From Capsicum annuum (taxonomy: Eukaryota > Streptophyta > Magnoliopsida > Solanales > Solanaceae): a DNA stretch of 64,000 nt. The translations under genes and the position numbers were made by a program. Of this stretch, positions 31,763 through 43,442 are shown one piece after another; the first letter of the stretch is position 1, and each line of letters opens with the position of its first letter. The stretch is from contig NC_061118.1 in the NCBI RefSeq assembly GCF_002878395.1, positions 84,346,673-84,410,672 on the forward strand. The letters are read 5' to 3'. The notes under the pieces are model-generated. The model saw only the letters and a program-made list of their open reading frames with translations, was not told where the DNA came from and did no database searches.

Positions 31763-34230
31763 TGTAATACCCCATATTTCACTAGCCTAGATTAACTCTC
31801 AGTACATGGGTTATCCTAAATAAATTTTTTAAAAACTTATTAATTTTCATATTTTAGCCTTCTATTGTGTAGGAAATTCAATTATCTTTCCAACAATATA
31901 AAATTTGCCTAAATCTGACAACCGGGTAAAAAGTTATGGTAATTTTAAGTTTCAGTCATTAAACATCGTCATTCAGGCCTGTAGTGCATCGCGGAGTGTG
32001 TTAAAATAGCAATTGTCAATTTCAAGTGTTGATCCATGATATTGGCAATTCACGCCATAGACCCAGTTCAAAATTATCAGTTTTCAGTGTACCACAATGC
32101 AATTCCACCGCATCGCGGTGCACTTCCAGTTCATAAACAAAGTGGCAATGTGATATCACCGCATCGCTCCACCATGCAAATTCTCAGCCATCATTTTTTA
32201 GTGGCCCAGTACGATGGCGGCGAGTTGCGCCAGGGGTCCAGATCGGGAAAATTTCTTGAAAAATTAAAGTTGCATCCAGGGTTAAAGCAATTTTTCCCAT
32301 GATTTTATTCTTCCCAAAAGTGGGACTTAATCCCTACAAACGTGCAAAACCCTTCATTATTCACTTTTCTCCAAAATCAAAAGATAATTCTCTCTCAATA
32401 AAGCAAACCCTAGCTCTCAAGAATCAAGGTCAATCCCAAGAATTTCTCCAAGAACTCATCAAATTAAGGTATGTTAGATGTTCATCCATGGATCCTTACC
32501 TTCCATGGAGCTCAAGAATCCTTTTTCAATATACAAGATATATGATTTATGATTTCCATATTTGAATTACATTGAATTAATGTTCATGATGTTGTTTAAG
32601 TTTTAATCCATGATTTAGATTACAAGTTCCAAGAATTGATTCTAGTATGTACTGAATTATATGATATTCATGATAAACCCTTCAATTTGCAAGTTGATTA
32701 TTGTAACCTTGTTAACCTAAGTGTTTATGATTTAATGAATCAAGCATGCTACCCATGTGTTCGATAAATTATCTATGAGAATGAAATAATCTCATTATAG
32801 AATGCTAACATGTAATCCCCATTCATGTACAAGTTAAGTGTTTGATGGAATGTCTCTATGAATGAATTATGATCAAGTGAACATTGTTATGTTATTTAAG
32901 ATTATGATTTTTGTTACTTGTCATGATATCTAGTCCTGGGGTATTTAATACCCGACAACTTAGCTGTTTTCTCAAAGCTAGTGTCAATTAAAAATAGTAT
33001 CAGTCATGTCACAATCAGTAGTACTCTCAGTCCGTTACATAAAATAGTAGAACTCAATCAATTACAGAATTTAAGAAAACTCAGTAATCTTAGTGAATTC
33101 AGTCCAGTATAACAGTTCAGTGTCATTCAATTGAGAGTTAGATTCAGCACTGAGTGAACCCAAAGATGGGGGCTCATCTGCCAGTAGAGGGTGTGATCTT
33201 TAGAAGCAATCCTTGTGTTCCATAACTACATAGCTAGCATAAGGTGATACATATAACCTACTATTTGAAGGTTGATGAGGAACTCTACCTGCCAGTAAAG
33301 GGCACCACCATTCTCGTTTAGGAAACCTACCTATAGAGTTTACTCTTTAGCATATTTTTACCCATGGCACAGTACTGACACCCTTCTAATTTGGGTTACA
33401 TAGTAGACCCCAGCTCAGTTATCGTATCTTATTTGACGCTTGTTGGTTAGATGATTACCTCCCACAGTTTTAGTTTTGGTCTCAGTCTTCAAAATAGAAC
33501 GCAGTTTAGTTCTACAGAATTAGGACTGTCAAATACAGTTACTCAGTTAATAGTAATTCAGATTATCAGTGATCCCGATTATAAGTATATTTAGTTAATA
33601 GTTATTAGATTCAGTTCCAGTATGCTCAGTCCCAGTATGCATAGTATGTTCAGTAGTTACAGATCCTTCACATATGTTAATTCAGGTCTTACATATCATT
33701 TAATTAGTTATTGTTCATGCATATGAACCCATGCATTCAACCTTACCTCATGTAGCATACCATTACATTCCCACATATTGACATCATACCTATTTTTTGT
33801 GTTATGATATTTCATATCATAGGTTCGGACGCTCAGGTTCCTGACTGCGCTTAGCTAGATTCAGTCAGTAGTAGCAAATTTAGCAGTGAGTTCTCATCTA
33901 TCGAGGATATGATTTTATTTTAGTACTTCAGCTTAGCAGTATTTTGGTAGATGGTCAGCTGGGGGATTGTCCGATCAACTCTACTTTCAGACAGATTTAG
34001 TTAGAGGCTTTTTCAGATTAGATTTTCAGACAATATTCAGATTCAGATGTTATTATATTTTATAAGTATTTTAGATATTTTGAACCTTATGGAATTTCAG
34101 CCCATTATGCCATATTTATTTTAGTATTATTATTCAGTGCTCACAACAGATATCATTCATGGGTTAGTTTGTGGTCCTTCGAGGTCACAAGCATGGTGTG
34201 ATGACTAGGGGTTAGTCTTGAGTCGTTACA
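31763..34230 (+). repeat. Element F 5' LTR (2468 bp)
   Basis: Starts TGTAATACCCC and ends GAGTCGTTACA. CpG-rich palindromic block with CACCGCATCGCGGTGC at about 31960-32230; donor-like TTAAG/GTATGT at 32468/32469; hairpin GGGTATTTAATACCC at 32938-32952; four boxes of the CTGCCAGTAGAGGGT type (about 33176-33350); one copy of the ~59-bp unit that is triplicated in H (about 33490-33545). The two 88-codon open stretches 32036-32302 and 32299-32565 are in this LTR and resemble no protein known to me. Confidence 0.9.
32464..32474 (+). promoter_or_regulatory. Predicted leader splice donor, element F
   Basis: TTAAG/GTATGTTAG, cut after 32468; the same site is kept in the 3' LTR at 36852/36853. With the acceptor at 34451-34452 it predicts an intron of 1984 bp including the primer site. 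Confidence 0.5.
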
Positions 34231-34234
34231 AAAT

Positions 34235-34251
34235 TGGTATAAGAGCCTAAG
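34235..34251 (+). other. Element F primer-binding site
   Basis: TGGTATAAGAGCCTAAG, four bases after the 5' LTR; initiator tRNA-Met type with one mismatch in the first 12. Confidence 0.9.
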
Positions 34252-34437
34252 GTTCAGTAGAGTCCTAGGGAGTCTGAAAAAATGCGTCGTGTAGAGTCTT
34301 GTGTATGGGTGTGTAGCACGCCACACTTATGGACAGGAGGCTATGAGATGTTTTTAGGAAAAGTTTCCCTTTTTTTAGTATTCATATCATGCGAGTGAGC
34401 ATGAGATCAAGTTAATCTCTCAGTCTAATCCATTTCT

Positions 34438-34452
34438 TCCTTTTGTTTATAG
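34438..34452 (+). promoter_or_regulatory. Predicted leader splice acceptor, element F
   Basis: CCTTTTGTTTATAG ends in AG at 34451-34452, three bases before the gag ATG at 34456; position and sequence match B and C. Confidence 0.5.
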
Positions 34453-34455
34453 AAC

Positions 34456-35560
34456 ATGCCTCCCAAAAAGACTAACAAAAGAAGAACCAAAAACCAGTCA
34501 GTCCCTCAGCCCATTCAGGCAGATCCCCTGGATGAACATGTCTCTCATGCAGAATTCAGAGTAGCATTCACTACTCTAGACAATTCAGTAGTAGCTTAGA
34601 ATAAATCACCAGCTGATGTTCTAGCCAACCCAGTGTCCAATACTGTTGCAATCAAAATTTGAGACTTCACGCGAATGAATCCTCTTTCATTTACGGAATC
34701 TAAGTTAGAAGAGGATCCACAGGAGTTTCTCGATCAGGTTCATAAAGTTACAAGTATCATGGTAGTGACTTCCAGTAAGAGTGCTGAGTTAGCCATCTAT
34801 CAGCTATAACATATAGCCCATACATGGTTTAAGTAGTGAAAGGTAGATAGGGGTATAGATGAAGTGCCCATAGAGTTTTCTACTACCTTCCTAGACAAAT
34901 TATTTCCATTAAAGCTGAGAGAAGCCAAAGTGTTAGAGTTTATTAATTTCAGATAAGGAAGTATGAGTGTAAAAGAGTATTACCTCAAGTTTTCTCAATT
35001 AGCCAGGTATGCTCCCCATGTAGTGGAAGACAGTAGGTCCAGAATGAGAAAGTTCATATCTGGAGTATCAGATAGTGTGGTTAAAGAATGCAGAACAACA
35101 ATGTTGATTAAAGAGATGGATATATCTAGGCTTATGGTCCATTTAAAACAGATTGAGGAGTAGAAGCTTAAGAAGAAGGAGAGAAAGAATAAGAGGGCTA
35201 GAATAGGTTACTTTAATTTCAATCAGCCTAAGTCAGAAGGCGATAACCATTCCCAGTTTTGTCCAAAGTCTTCAGTCCCAGCTCCGTCCTCAGCTTATGT
35301 ACCGAAGACACAGGATAGCGTAAGCAATAGTCGTACTAATCTATTTTAGGGTGAGTGTGGTAAGAATCATAAGGATATGTGCAGAGCTGGCAGTGAGGTT
35401 TGTTTTGGGTGTGGCAAACAAGGCCACAGAGTCAGACATTATCCTCAGTCAAGTTCTCAGGGTCAGGATAGTCTCCTTCAGCTCAGTCATGTCACCCAAA
35501 ACAACTAGGTGTTGCTTCCAGTACCACCAATGGGCAATGCCTAAATAGGTTTTACACACT
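34456..35560 (+). pseudogene. Element F gag
   Basis: ATG at 34456 begins MPPKKTNKRRTKNQ. One frame runs the whole length without visible frameshift to about 35540 but carries about ten stops, nearly all at codons where CAA, CAG, CGA or TGG would be expected, for example TAG-TGA after TWFK near 34853 and TAA after INFR near 34956. The capsid-like part is open at 34963-35163 ([19 protein letters not shown]). The knuckle at 35401-35442 reads C-x2-C-x4-H-x4-Y. Gag is the only protein this element could have made. Decay looks like base substitution only. Confidence 0.88.
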
Positions 35561-36149
35561 TTAGTCCAAATAAGATTAAGAAAGTTCTTCTGATGTGTTC
35601 ACTAGTTTGTTATAAATCTCCCATTTACATTTTATGCCTCAGTTTCAAATCCCAGATATTCAGTCATGATTTAGTTCGTAGGTGCCCTGTGCATTGTCTT
35701 ATGTTTTTCCTTAGTATCTTAGCCAAGTCAGCATTCTTGAGGGACATAGTACCCAAGGGGGAGATGCACTATAATCCCCGAGCTATTATGATCTAAACCT
35801 TCCATTTTTTCTTCATGTAGTAAATCCAGTTGAAGTAATGGGTCCTTATAGTTGACCCTCAAGTCCCAATCTCAGCTACGAATTAGTTCATTTTATGTAT
35901 CATGATTCAAACTTAGTCATGTCCTCATGTTCCTGTTTATGCATATTCATTCACGTATTCATTAATCCGTTCAGACATGTACTCATGCATCAGACATGCA
36001 TGTTCAAAATGTTAGTTCAATCTATCAGACTAGTCACGTAATCATACTTCAGTTGTGCATGTCTAGTTTAGTATGTTAACTCTTTCTGTCCTTACTCTCT
36101 CAGCTTAAATAGCCAGATTCGAGGATGAATGTTCCCAAGGGGGAGATAT
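35561..36149 (+). other. Element F post-gag segment and polypurine tracts
   Basis: Similarity to B continues to about 35615 (early protease), then ends; pol is absent. A tract ACCCAAGGGGGAGAT at 35751-35765 duplicates the true 3' tract TCCCAAGGGGGAGAT at 36133-36147 (14 of 15). The piece AATCCCAGATATTCAG...CCTGTGCATT near 35648-35695 recurs in element H at 63938-63975. A CATGCATTCA-rich spacer fills 35930-36060. The 67-codon stretch 35593-35796 has no known domain. Confidence 0.75.
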
Positions 36150-38625
36150 TGCAATACCTCATATTTCTCTAGCCTAGATTAACACTCAATACATGGGTTA
36201 TCCTAAATAATATTTTTGAAAAACTTAGTAATTTTTAGATTTTAGCCTGGCATTGCGTAGGAAATTCAATTTGCTTTTCAACAATATAAAATTTGCATAA
36301 ATCTGACAATCGGGTAACAAGTTATGGCGATTTAAAACTTTAGTCATTAAACATTGCCATTCAGGGCTGTAGCATGTCGCAGAGTGTGTTAAAATAGAAA
36401 TTGTCAATTTTCATTGTTGCTCTGCAATATTGGCACGTCGAGCCATAGACCCAGTTCACAATTATAAATTTTTAGTTTACCAACGCGATTCCACCGCGTC
36501 GTGGTGCACTACCAGTTCACAAATAAAAGGGCAACAAATACCACCGTATTGCACCACCATGCAATTTCCCAATCATCATTTTCAAGAGGTCCAGCGCGAT
36601 GGCGACGCATCACGCTAGGGGTCCAGATCAGGGAAATTTCTTGAAAAATAAAGTTATGCCCAGGGTTAAAACAGTCTTTTCCCATGATTTTATTCTATCA
36701 GATATAGGATTTAAGCCCTAAAAACATGTAAAACCCTTCATTATTCACTTTTCCCCAAGATCAAAAGATAATTCTCTCTCAAGAAAGCAAACCCTAGCTC
36801 TTAAGAATCAAGGTCAATCCCAAGAATTTCTCTAAGAACTCATCAAATTAAGGTATGTTAGATGTTCATCCATGGATCCTTACCTTCCATGGAGATCAAG
36901 AATCCTTTTTCAATATACAAGATATATGATTTATGATTTCCATGTTTGAATTAGATTGAATTCATGTTCATGATGTTATTTGAGTTTTAATCCATGATTT
37001 AGATTACAAGTTCCAAGAATTGATTCTAGTATGTGCTGAATTACATGATATTCAGGATAAACCCTTCAATTTGCAAGTTGATTGTTGTAACCTTGTTAAC
37101 CTTAAGTGCTTATGATTTAATGAACCAAGCATGTTTCCCACTTGCTTGATAAATTATCTATGAGAATGAAATAATGTTATTATAGCATTCTAACACGTAA
37201 TCCCTATTCATGTACAAGTTAAGTGTTTGATGAAATGTCTCTATGAATGAATTATGACCAAGTGAACATTGTTATATTATTCATGATTAAGCTTTTCTTT
37301 ACTTTTCATGCTATCGAGTCCTGGGGTATTTAATACCCGACAATTTTGTTGTTTACCTAGAACTAGTGTCAGTTACAAAATTGTATCAGTCATGTCATGA
37401 TCAGTAGTACTCTCAGTCCATTACAGAACTCAGTAGAACTCAGTCAATTACAAAATTTAGGAAAACTCAGTAATCTCAGTGAATTTAGTCCAATTCAGTC
37501 CAGTATAATAGTTCAGTGTCTTTCAGTTAGAAGTAGGATTCATCACCGAGTGAACCCAGTGATGGGGGCTCATCTGCTAGTAGAGGGTGTGATCCTTAGA
37601 AGCAATCCTTGCATTCCAGAACTACGTAGCAAGTGTAGGGTGAGACATTAAACCTGCTAGCTGAGGGTTAATGAGGTGCTCTACCTTCCAGTAAAGGGTA
37701 CCACCGTTCTCATTTAGGGAACCTACCAGTAGAGGGTTACTCTTCAGCTTTTCTTTACCCATGGCATGGTACTGACATCCTTCAAATTGGGATTATAGAT
37801 TCGACCCCAACTCAGTTATCTTATCTTATTTAGGGCATGTCGGTTAGATAATTATCTACCACAGTTTTAGTTTCTGTCTTACTCTTCAGAATAGAACTCA
37901 GTACAGTTCTACTGAATCAGGATGTCAGATACAGTCACTTAGTTAATAGTAATTTAGATTATTAGTGATCCCAGATTATCAGTATATTCAGTAATCGATT
38001 ATCAGATTCAGTTCTATTATGCTCAATCCCAGTATGAACAGTATGTTCAGTAGTTACAGATCCTTCATGTATGTTAATCCAGCTCTTGGATATCATTCAA
38101 TTAGTTATTGTTCATGCATATGAACCCATGGATTCAGCCTTACCTTATTTAGCATACCAGTACATTCCTACATACTGACCATATACTCGTTTCTTATGCT
38201 ATGATATTTCATATCATAGGTTCGGACACTCAAGTTCCTGCTCTTAGCCAGATTCAGTTAACAGTAGCATATTTAGGAGTGACACCTTATCTATCGAGGA
38301 TATACTTTTATTTTAGTACTTTAGCTTAGTAGTTTTTTGGCAGATGGAGTTAGTTGGGGGATTGTCGCATCAACTCCACTTTTAGACATATTCAGTTAGA
38401 GGATTTTTCAAACTAGATTTTCAGACAGTATTCAGATTCATATGTTATTATATTTTATTAGTATTTTAGATGTTTTGAACCTTATGGCATTTTATCTCAT
38501 TATTCTGCATTTATTTTAGTATTATTGTTCAGTGCTCATAGAAAATATCATTCATGGGTTATTTTGTGGTCTTTTAGGGTCGTAGGCACCGTGTTATGAC
38601 TAGGGGGTAGTCTCGGGTTGTTACA
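36150..38625 (+). repeat. Element F 3' LTR (2476 bp)
   Basis: Starts TGCAATACCTC (T-to-C at base 4 region) directly after the purine tract and ends GGGTTGTTACA. It has the same internal landmarks as the 5' LTR: palindromic block 36350-36620, donor-like site 36852/36853, hairpin 37325-37339, 59-bp unit near 37877-37930. Open stretches 36430-36618 and 37397-37651 are chance frames. Confidence 0.9.
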
Positions 38626-38630
38626 TCATA
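38626..38630. repeat. Target-site duplication of element F, right copy
   Basis: TCATA after the GTTACA end; partner TAATA at 31758-31762. Confidence 0.75.
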
Positions 38631-40588
38631 ACTTTCTCTAACCCCAAAGTCACCAACTTATGACTAACATTTTTATGGGCATGGGCATCCACACTTCTAA
38701 ACACTTAACACTCTATCTTCAACTCCTTAGAATACTCGCTTTACACCTCTAATCACATAACTTACAACTTAACAAAATTTGTAAAACCATACCCAAGGAT
38801 CATATTGAATACATGTATTTCCTCAATTCGTTTCTAATGAACACCGTACAACAACTCACCAGACTTCTCCATACTACAATTTCAATAATACAAACTAGGT
38901 ATGCAAAACACTTATACACATAAATGCTAAACCTTTTCTTTTTAAGTATACTCTAAAGGTATTTGTTTCCAATAATGCTACTCTTAATTTTTCACTATCC
39001 TCTATCATAATCAACCTACAATTTGTAGTCTTATAAGCATAGACATCCTCACTCCTTATCACATAAAAATCCACTCTCCACTACTTAACCTTCTAACATT
39101 AGATTATTAGTCACATAACTTATATCATAAAATCTTACCAAACGCCATACTACTAGGGGTAAAACTTATTCTTATATACTTACTCCCTTATCCATTTAAT
39201 GACTCACCCACAATTCATCATTTTAACACTAGACCTCATATACACATATACCTCACAATTACCACTTAACTTTTCATAAATTATCAACCTAGGCTTTTCA
39301 CAAATCACATCAAGACTACTAATTAATTCCCAAAAAACATACATCATTAATCTTAAGCTACTACTCTTACCACCATATTCTATATCTAAAGTTTAAGCCT
39401 ATAGTCTAGCAACAATCACGTACCACCGATGAAGCATGCAACATATTATACTAGTCCATCAAATTAGTAAATTAACTCAAAATACTCATTTTATTTAACT
39501 ACTACCTACAATCGTAATCCCTCCATGACATCACTATTACAGCTTAAAATCCACTAAATACCTTCTCATATGAAGTACTAGTTTACAACCACTAAGGAAA
39601 AGAAGGTCAAGGCGGTAAAGTCACATAATAGACATGGTCAACCTTAATCTTATATTATAACCCAAGCATACATTTAGACTACCTTAAAATTCCACATAAC
39701 ACAATGTGTCTATACTTATAACTTATTGGCGAATCTAACCGTTTTCATTCACAACCTATAAGGGATTATTGTAACCACCATAACTATCCACTCTGGGCTC
39801 TTTCCTATTTTGAATAAATAATTAAAAAAAGCCAAACACTTTCTCCACACACCACCATACAATCTACAAGTCCTGCAACAATATTATTTAACCACCATAA
39901 AAGAGAGAGAGAGCCACCCCTAAATCAAAGGGTTATACAACTAAACTACTTATTTACGCAATAGTCACCCTCACTCTGACTGCTAACCTAGTGACTTTAT
40001 GTCACCAACTTATGGACCATCTCACTACCATTAGGTTATGACACTTCAACATATACTACTACTCGAGTGGAAATACAATTCCAACATTCTGCTACACAGC
40101 ATTCCCTGCAACACAATTTTTAAAGGGCTGGATACACATAAATACATCAGGCTGAAAAGCACAATTTCATCATAATCAAAGTTTACGCTAGAATCAATAT
40201 ACCTTAAAGCACTAACGGATTCTTGTCAAGTCTTTGCATAATTTTATAAACTTTTATGACTTAATCAAAAAGGACCATACCATTTAGATTCTATACTTCT
40301 CCACTTGAATCACCTCAACAATGAGACATATCTAAGAACATCAGAGTAAAGAAAGAATTAGGATAACTTTATTTTCGTATGAGCGACACCATAGCATGAA
40401 CTAGAGAATGAAAGAGAAATATTCTGACTCCATAGCACAAACTAGCACATGAAGAAAGAGAGACATTCCTAAATGCCTTGTAGCCTCCTGCTTATAGGTG
40501 TGGCATGCTACATACCCATAAATAAGACTCTACCCAACGCAATTTTGTAGAAACCCTAGAACCATGAACCGTGCTTTTATACTAAGAT
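38631..40588 (-). mobile_element. Element D interior, 5' half: non-coding, with gag-start remnant
   Basis: The plus strand is strongly A/C/T-biased and poor in G, with no long open frame on either strand. Near the 5' LTR the minus strand keeps a primer site (about 40569-40588), a leader like that of C, a pyrimidine tract ending TTCTTAG at 40332 and an ATG at 40328-40326 that reads only MSHC before a stop. The element thus seems to retain packaging, priming and leader signals without gag or pol. A short (GA)n run lies at about 39902-39913. Confidence 0.65.
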
Positions 40589-42991
40589 TGTCACGACCCG
40601 AGCCGGGGTCCTAGCCATAATAAGCATCCCAAACCATGAAGGCCAGAGCGCTCTTCTAAATCTGCTAATCAGGCACAATATTCATATAATATAAGAAAAT
40701 TTGCAGAAAACAATACATGACAGAACCATGGTCAATCTTATAACTTGAACAATTTGAAAAGAAAATTCTGAATATTCTAAACATGTTACAACCGTCTGCG
40801 AAATCTCTAACATTACAATATCTATAATAAATCTAAAACATAACTGGGACAAAGCCCCCAGTAGAGCATAAAATGAATGAAACAATGAAATCTGAAAAAT
40901 TAGGCCCTTCAAAATAGAGAATGCTCACCAACTGCAACTTCTAACACATACTGATCTACTGCTGGATGGGACCGCGGGACTATGCTGCAGATCCTGTGAT
41001 ATAGGGGGTCAATACATATGTAATGGTACGTAGAGCAATCCAAAATATTATGTTTATATATATAACATAGATGAGAGCAATTCTGAAATATTATCTATGA
41101 AATAGTTAAAAACATATGGGCAATTTCAATGATCTTAAAACAATTTTGACAATGCAGTTCTAATCTTTGTATTATTTTTGAGTTAGGTGGTATGCCCTAC
41201 AATTCTACGACCCTACGGGCTATATGGAGTTCGCTCTTGACTCGGCGGCCAAGCCCCCAACCCAAGTTTGCCATAAGAGTTGGAGTTTCTGATTTTGATT
41301 TTGATACACCACAGAGCACTAGGCAAGCATATAATCCCTCTTGGGGATGCAATAACCTAAATCAGCAAAACATGGTTTTGGGCAATGAGTTTTCTAAACT
41401 CGTGCCTTCTTCGAGTAATTACCTAATATCTCTTGAGCCTATTTTTAACCTTTTCTAAACAATCATCATTCAAAACTCACATTCTAAAAATATAAGTGAA
41501 ATCTGACTTCTATTATATTCTAAATCTGTTATTGCATTATCTGGGTTGGTGTCGTCACACCAAGACTTGCAAGTCATATTTCTAAGCCATAAAATTTCAT
41601 AGTAAAGTCTATTCTTTCAAGAATAAGGTTTGTACCACCATACTTCCAACAATATATGAAAATTGATACTTCAAAATATTTATCAAATTATGCAAAGATC
41701 ACTCTTTTTAACATTTCAACAAACATGTGGTGGTCATGAATTTTGTGACAAAATATGCAACTCTTTCGCTATATATCTTCAGCATTTATCAATATGTAAA
41801 AGCACCCTCTCCTCTATTCAAAACCATAATCAAGTCATAAATAATAATCAAGACATTTGTACCTTGCTTCTCTAAATGCAATTTAAATAACTCATAACGT
41901 ACAAAAACAAAAGGCTTAGTAACAAAAGAGGGGTTATAATTATTCATGCTATCAATTAAACATTCAAACTCAATTTAATACATACATATATATGATTACA
42001 TATCAATTTAGGGGAAAGGCCTCAAGACAAAAATAATAATAGCATTTAAAGAGTTCATAATGCATAATTGCAAATGTAAATTCGAAAACCCCTTTATAAA
42101 TTCATGATATTTATAACTTTAAACCTTATTCAATGTGTTTTGAATAATCCTATATAGTTTAAGATAATTCCACGTACCGTAGATTACAAGGTTTAAAGAG
42201 TAGAACTCGAATCTTGATTCATTCCTGGGAAATCATGGACTTAAGGAGTGATTTTCTTGATTTTTTGTTCTTTGAGGAAACCCTAATTTGATCTTATTTT
42301 GATAGTAAAGAGGAAGTGTTTTGATGTTGTATAACTGATAATGATTGATTAATAACACTTAAGGGGGTGATTTAATTCGTGTGAAAGGTTTTTGAAGAGA
42401 GGGAAAGATCAAAATACCCCTAAGGAACCCAAAAAAAATTGCATAATTACATTAGTTGACGACCAGGGTTGATGGGCTGTCACTCAGGTGATAGGCCATC
42501 ACCCAGGCCATCACTTTTGGACTATTTTTCACCATTCACTGCCTTAGACTGATGACTAGATTTGACGGGGTGTCACCCAGCTGATAGGTCCTCAGCCTCA
42601 CCATCACATTTTGGCAGACAGACACTTTAAAGTAAAATGAGCATAACTATCTACTCCCATATCGGATTAAGGCTATGCCGGTGGCATTGAAAAGAAGACT
42701 CAAAAACCTATCATTTGATGTATAGTAGGCCAGCTAATTCGATATATACATAAAGTTATGGTCAATGGAAGTTGACCCAAGTTTAGACGCTCACTAAAAC
42801 TCAATCGTTAGGAAGTCTTTCAACCCTCATTTGAGATAAGGGACCTCTATGATATAAATTCAAGCCCAACTAGATTCTCACACTACAAAATTAATTAACA
42901 CACTAAATTTTCATAAGGTTTATTAGCTTTTGGAACCTTTACAGATAGAAATGATGGTTTACATTCTAGCCCGAAAGTGTGGGGTGTTACA
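40589..42991 (-). repeat. Element D 5' LTR (2403 bp), uninterrupted
   Basis: The left end is TGTCACGACCC and the right end GGGGTGTTACA, both intact. It gives the empty-site sequence for element C (GGGGTTATAATT, about 41930-41943). The iterated GATAGGYCRTCACCCAG block is at about 42455-42615. A donor-like CG/GTACGT on the minus strand is near 42178/42177. Open stretches 40682-40912, 41192-41458 and 41663-41875 are chance frames. Confidence 0.9.
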
Positions 42992-43442
42992 AGGTTTCAT
43001 CCTTATTTTGACATTCTTTAGTAGTTTTGATACAAACAACTTGAGGCTTTAAGGGTTTCTATAAGTAAAATGTTTCCACATTATTTATTGTACTTTTGTT
43101 AATTTTGACCTGGATATGGTCTTTGGATTTATGGAATTGATTAGTCTTCTACCTTTGGTTAAGTATTGATTAATGTTGGGCTAGTTATTCCTCCCATGAT
43201 GGGTTAGTATGGATGCCACTAATGATGAGTTTGGGTGGCGACAACTCATGTGCTAGTTGCTTGTATTGGGAGTAATGAAAATAGCGGTGCTGCATAATAA
43301 GGTGTCGAACATCTTTGTTGGTACCCATATAATGATAAAGGCTAAAAATTAAATTTTATAACTTATTTTGGATAATTTCTTATTCTTGATTGTTGGATTG
43401 TTTTGTGAAAAGTGAATTATTGGATATACTGAACATCATTGG
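42992..43442 (+). repeat. Unassigned LTR-like remnant, right of element D
   Basis: Contains a stretch resembling the 3' end of an LTR (GATGGGTTAGTATGGATGCC and GGGTGGCGACAA, about 43199-43250). It could be the continuation of the remnant at 8642-9852 across the D insertion, but the join cannot be shown without an intact copy. Confidence 0.35.

Larger units (their letters stand above)
31763..38625 (+). mobile_element. Element F: gag-only LTR retrotransposon (TR-GAG-like) nested in element D
   Basis: Two similar ~2.47 kb LTRs (31763-34230, 36150-38625), primer site, a gag gene and polypurine tract, but no RT, RNase H or integrase: only about 0.5 kb separates the gag end from the 3' spacer. Flanks TAATA (31758-31762) and TCATA (38626-38630) match in four of five bases. 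Total 6.86 kb. This fits terminal-repeat retrotransposons with GAG, non-autonomous elements that encode only gag. The LTRs look roughly 85-90% alike by eye. Confidence 0.88.
9853..42991 (-). mobile_element. Element D: LTR retrotransposon with non-coding interior (LARD-like), host of the nest
   Basis: Two copies of a ~2.4 kb LTR flank a non-coding interior on the minus strand: 5' LTR at 40589-42991, 3' LTR at 9853-11177 plus 28891-29945 (split by element C). A primer-binding site lies left of the 5' LTR (about 40569-40588, TAGTATAAAAGCACGG on the minus strand) and a polypurine tract right of the 3' LTR (29948-29962). With C and F removed, the interior is about 3.8 kb and shows no recognisable protease, RT, RNase H or integrase. 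That matches the definition of large retrotransposon derivatives, which use enzymes of other elements. No clean target duplication was found (left flank CTATC, right flank AGGTT). Confidence 0.75.

Noticed and set aside
32036..32565. Two consecutive 88-codon open frames
   Set aside because: They lie in the element F 5' LTR across the palindromic block and leader; the matching place in the 3' LTR has a much shorter frame.
35751..35765. Second purine tract of F as the true 3' PPT
   Set aside because: No LTR start follows it; the tract at 36133-36147 directly adjoins the LTR.
42992..42996. Target duplication for element D
   Set aside because: Flanks CTATC (9848-9852) and AGGTT (42992-42996) do not match; the left LTR end also has a 26-bp deletion, so the edge may be altered.
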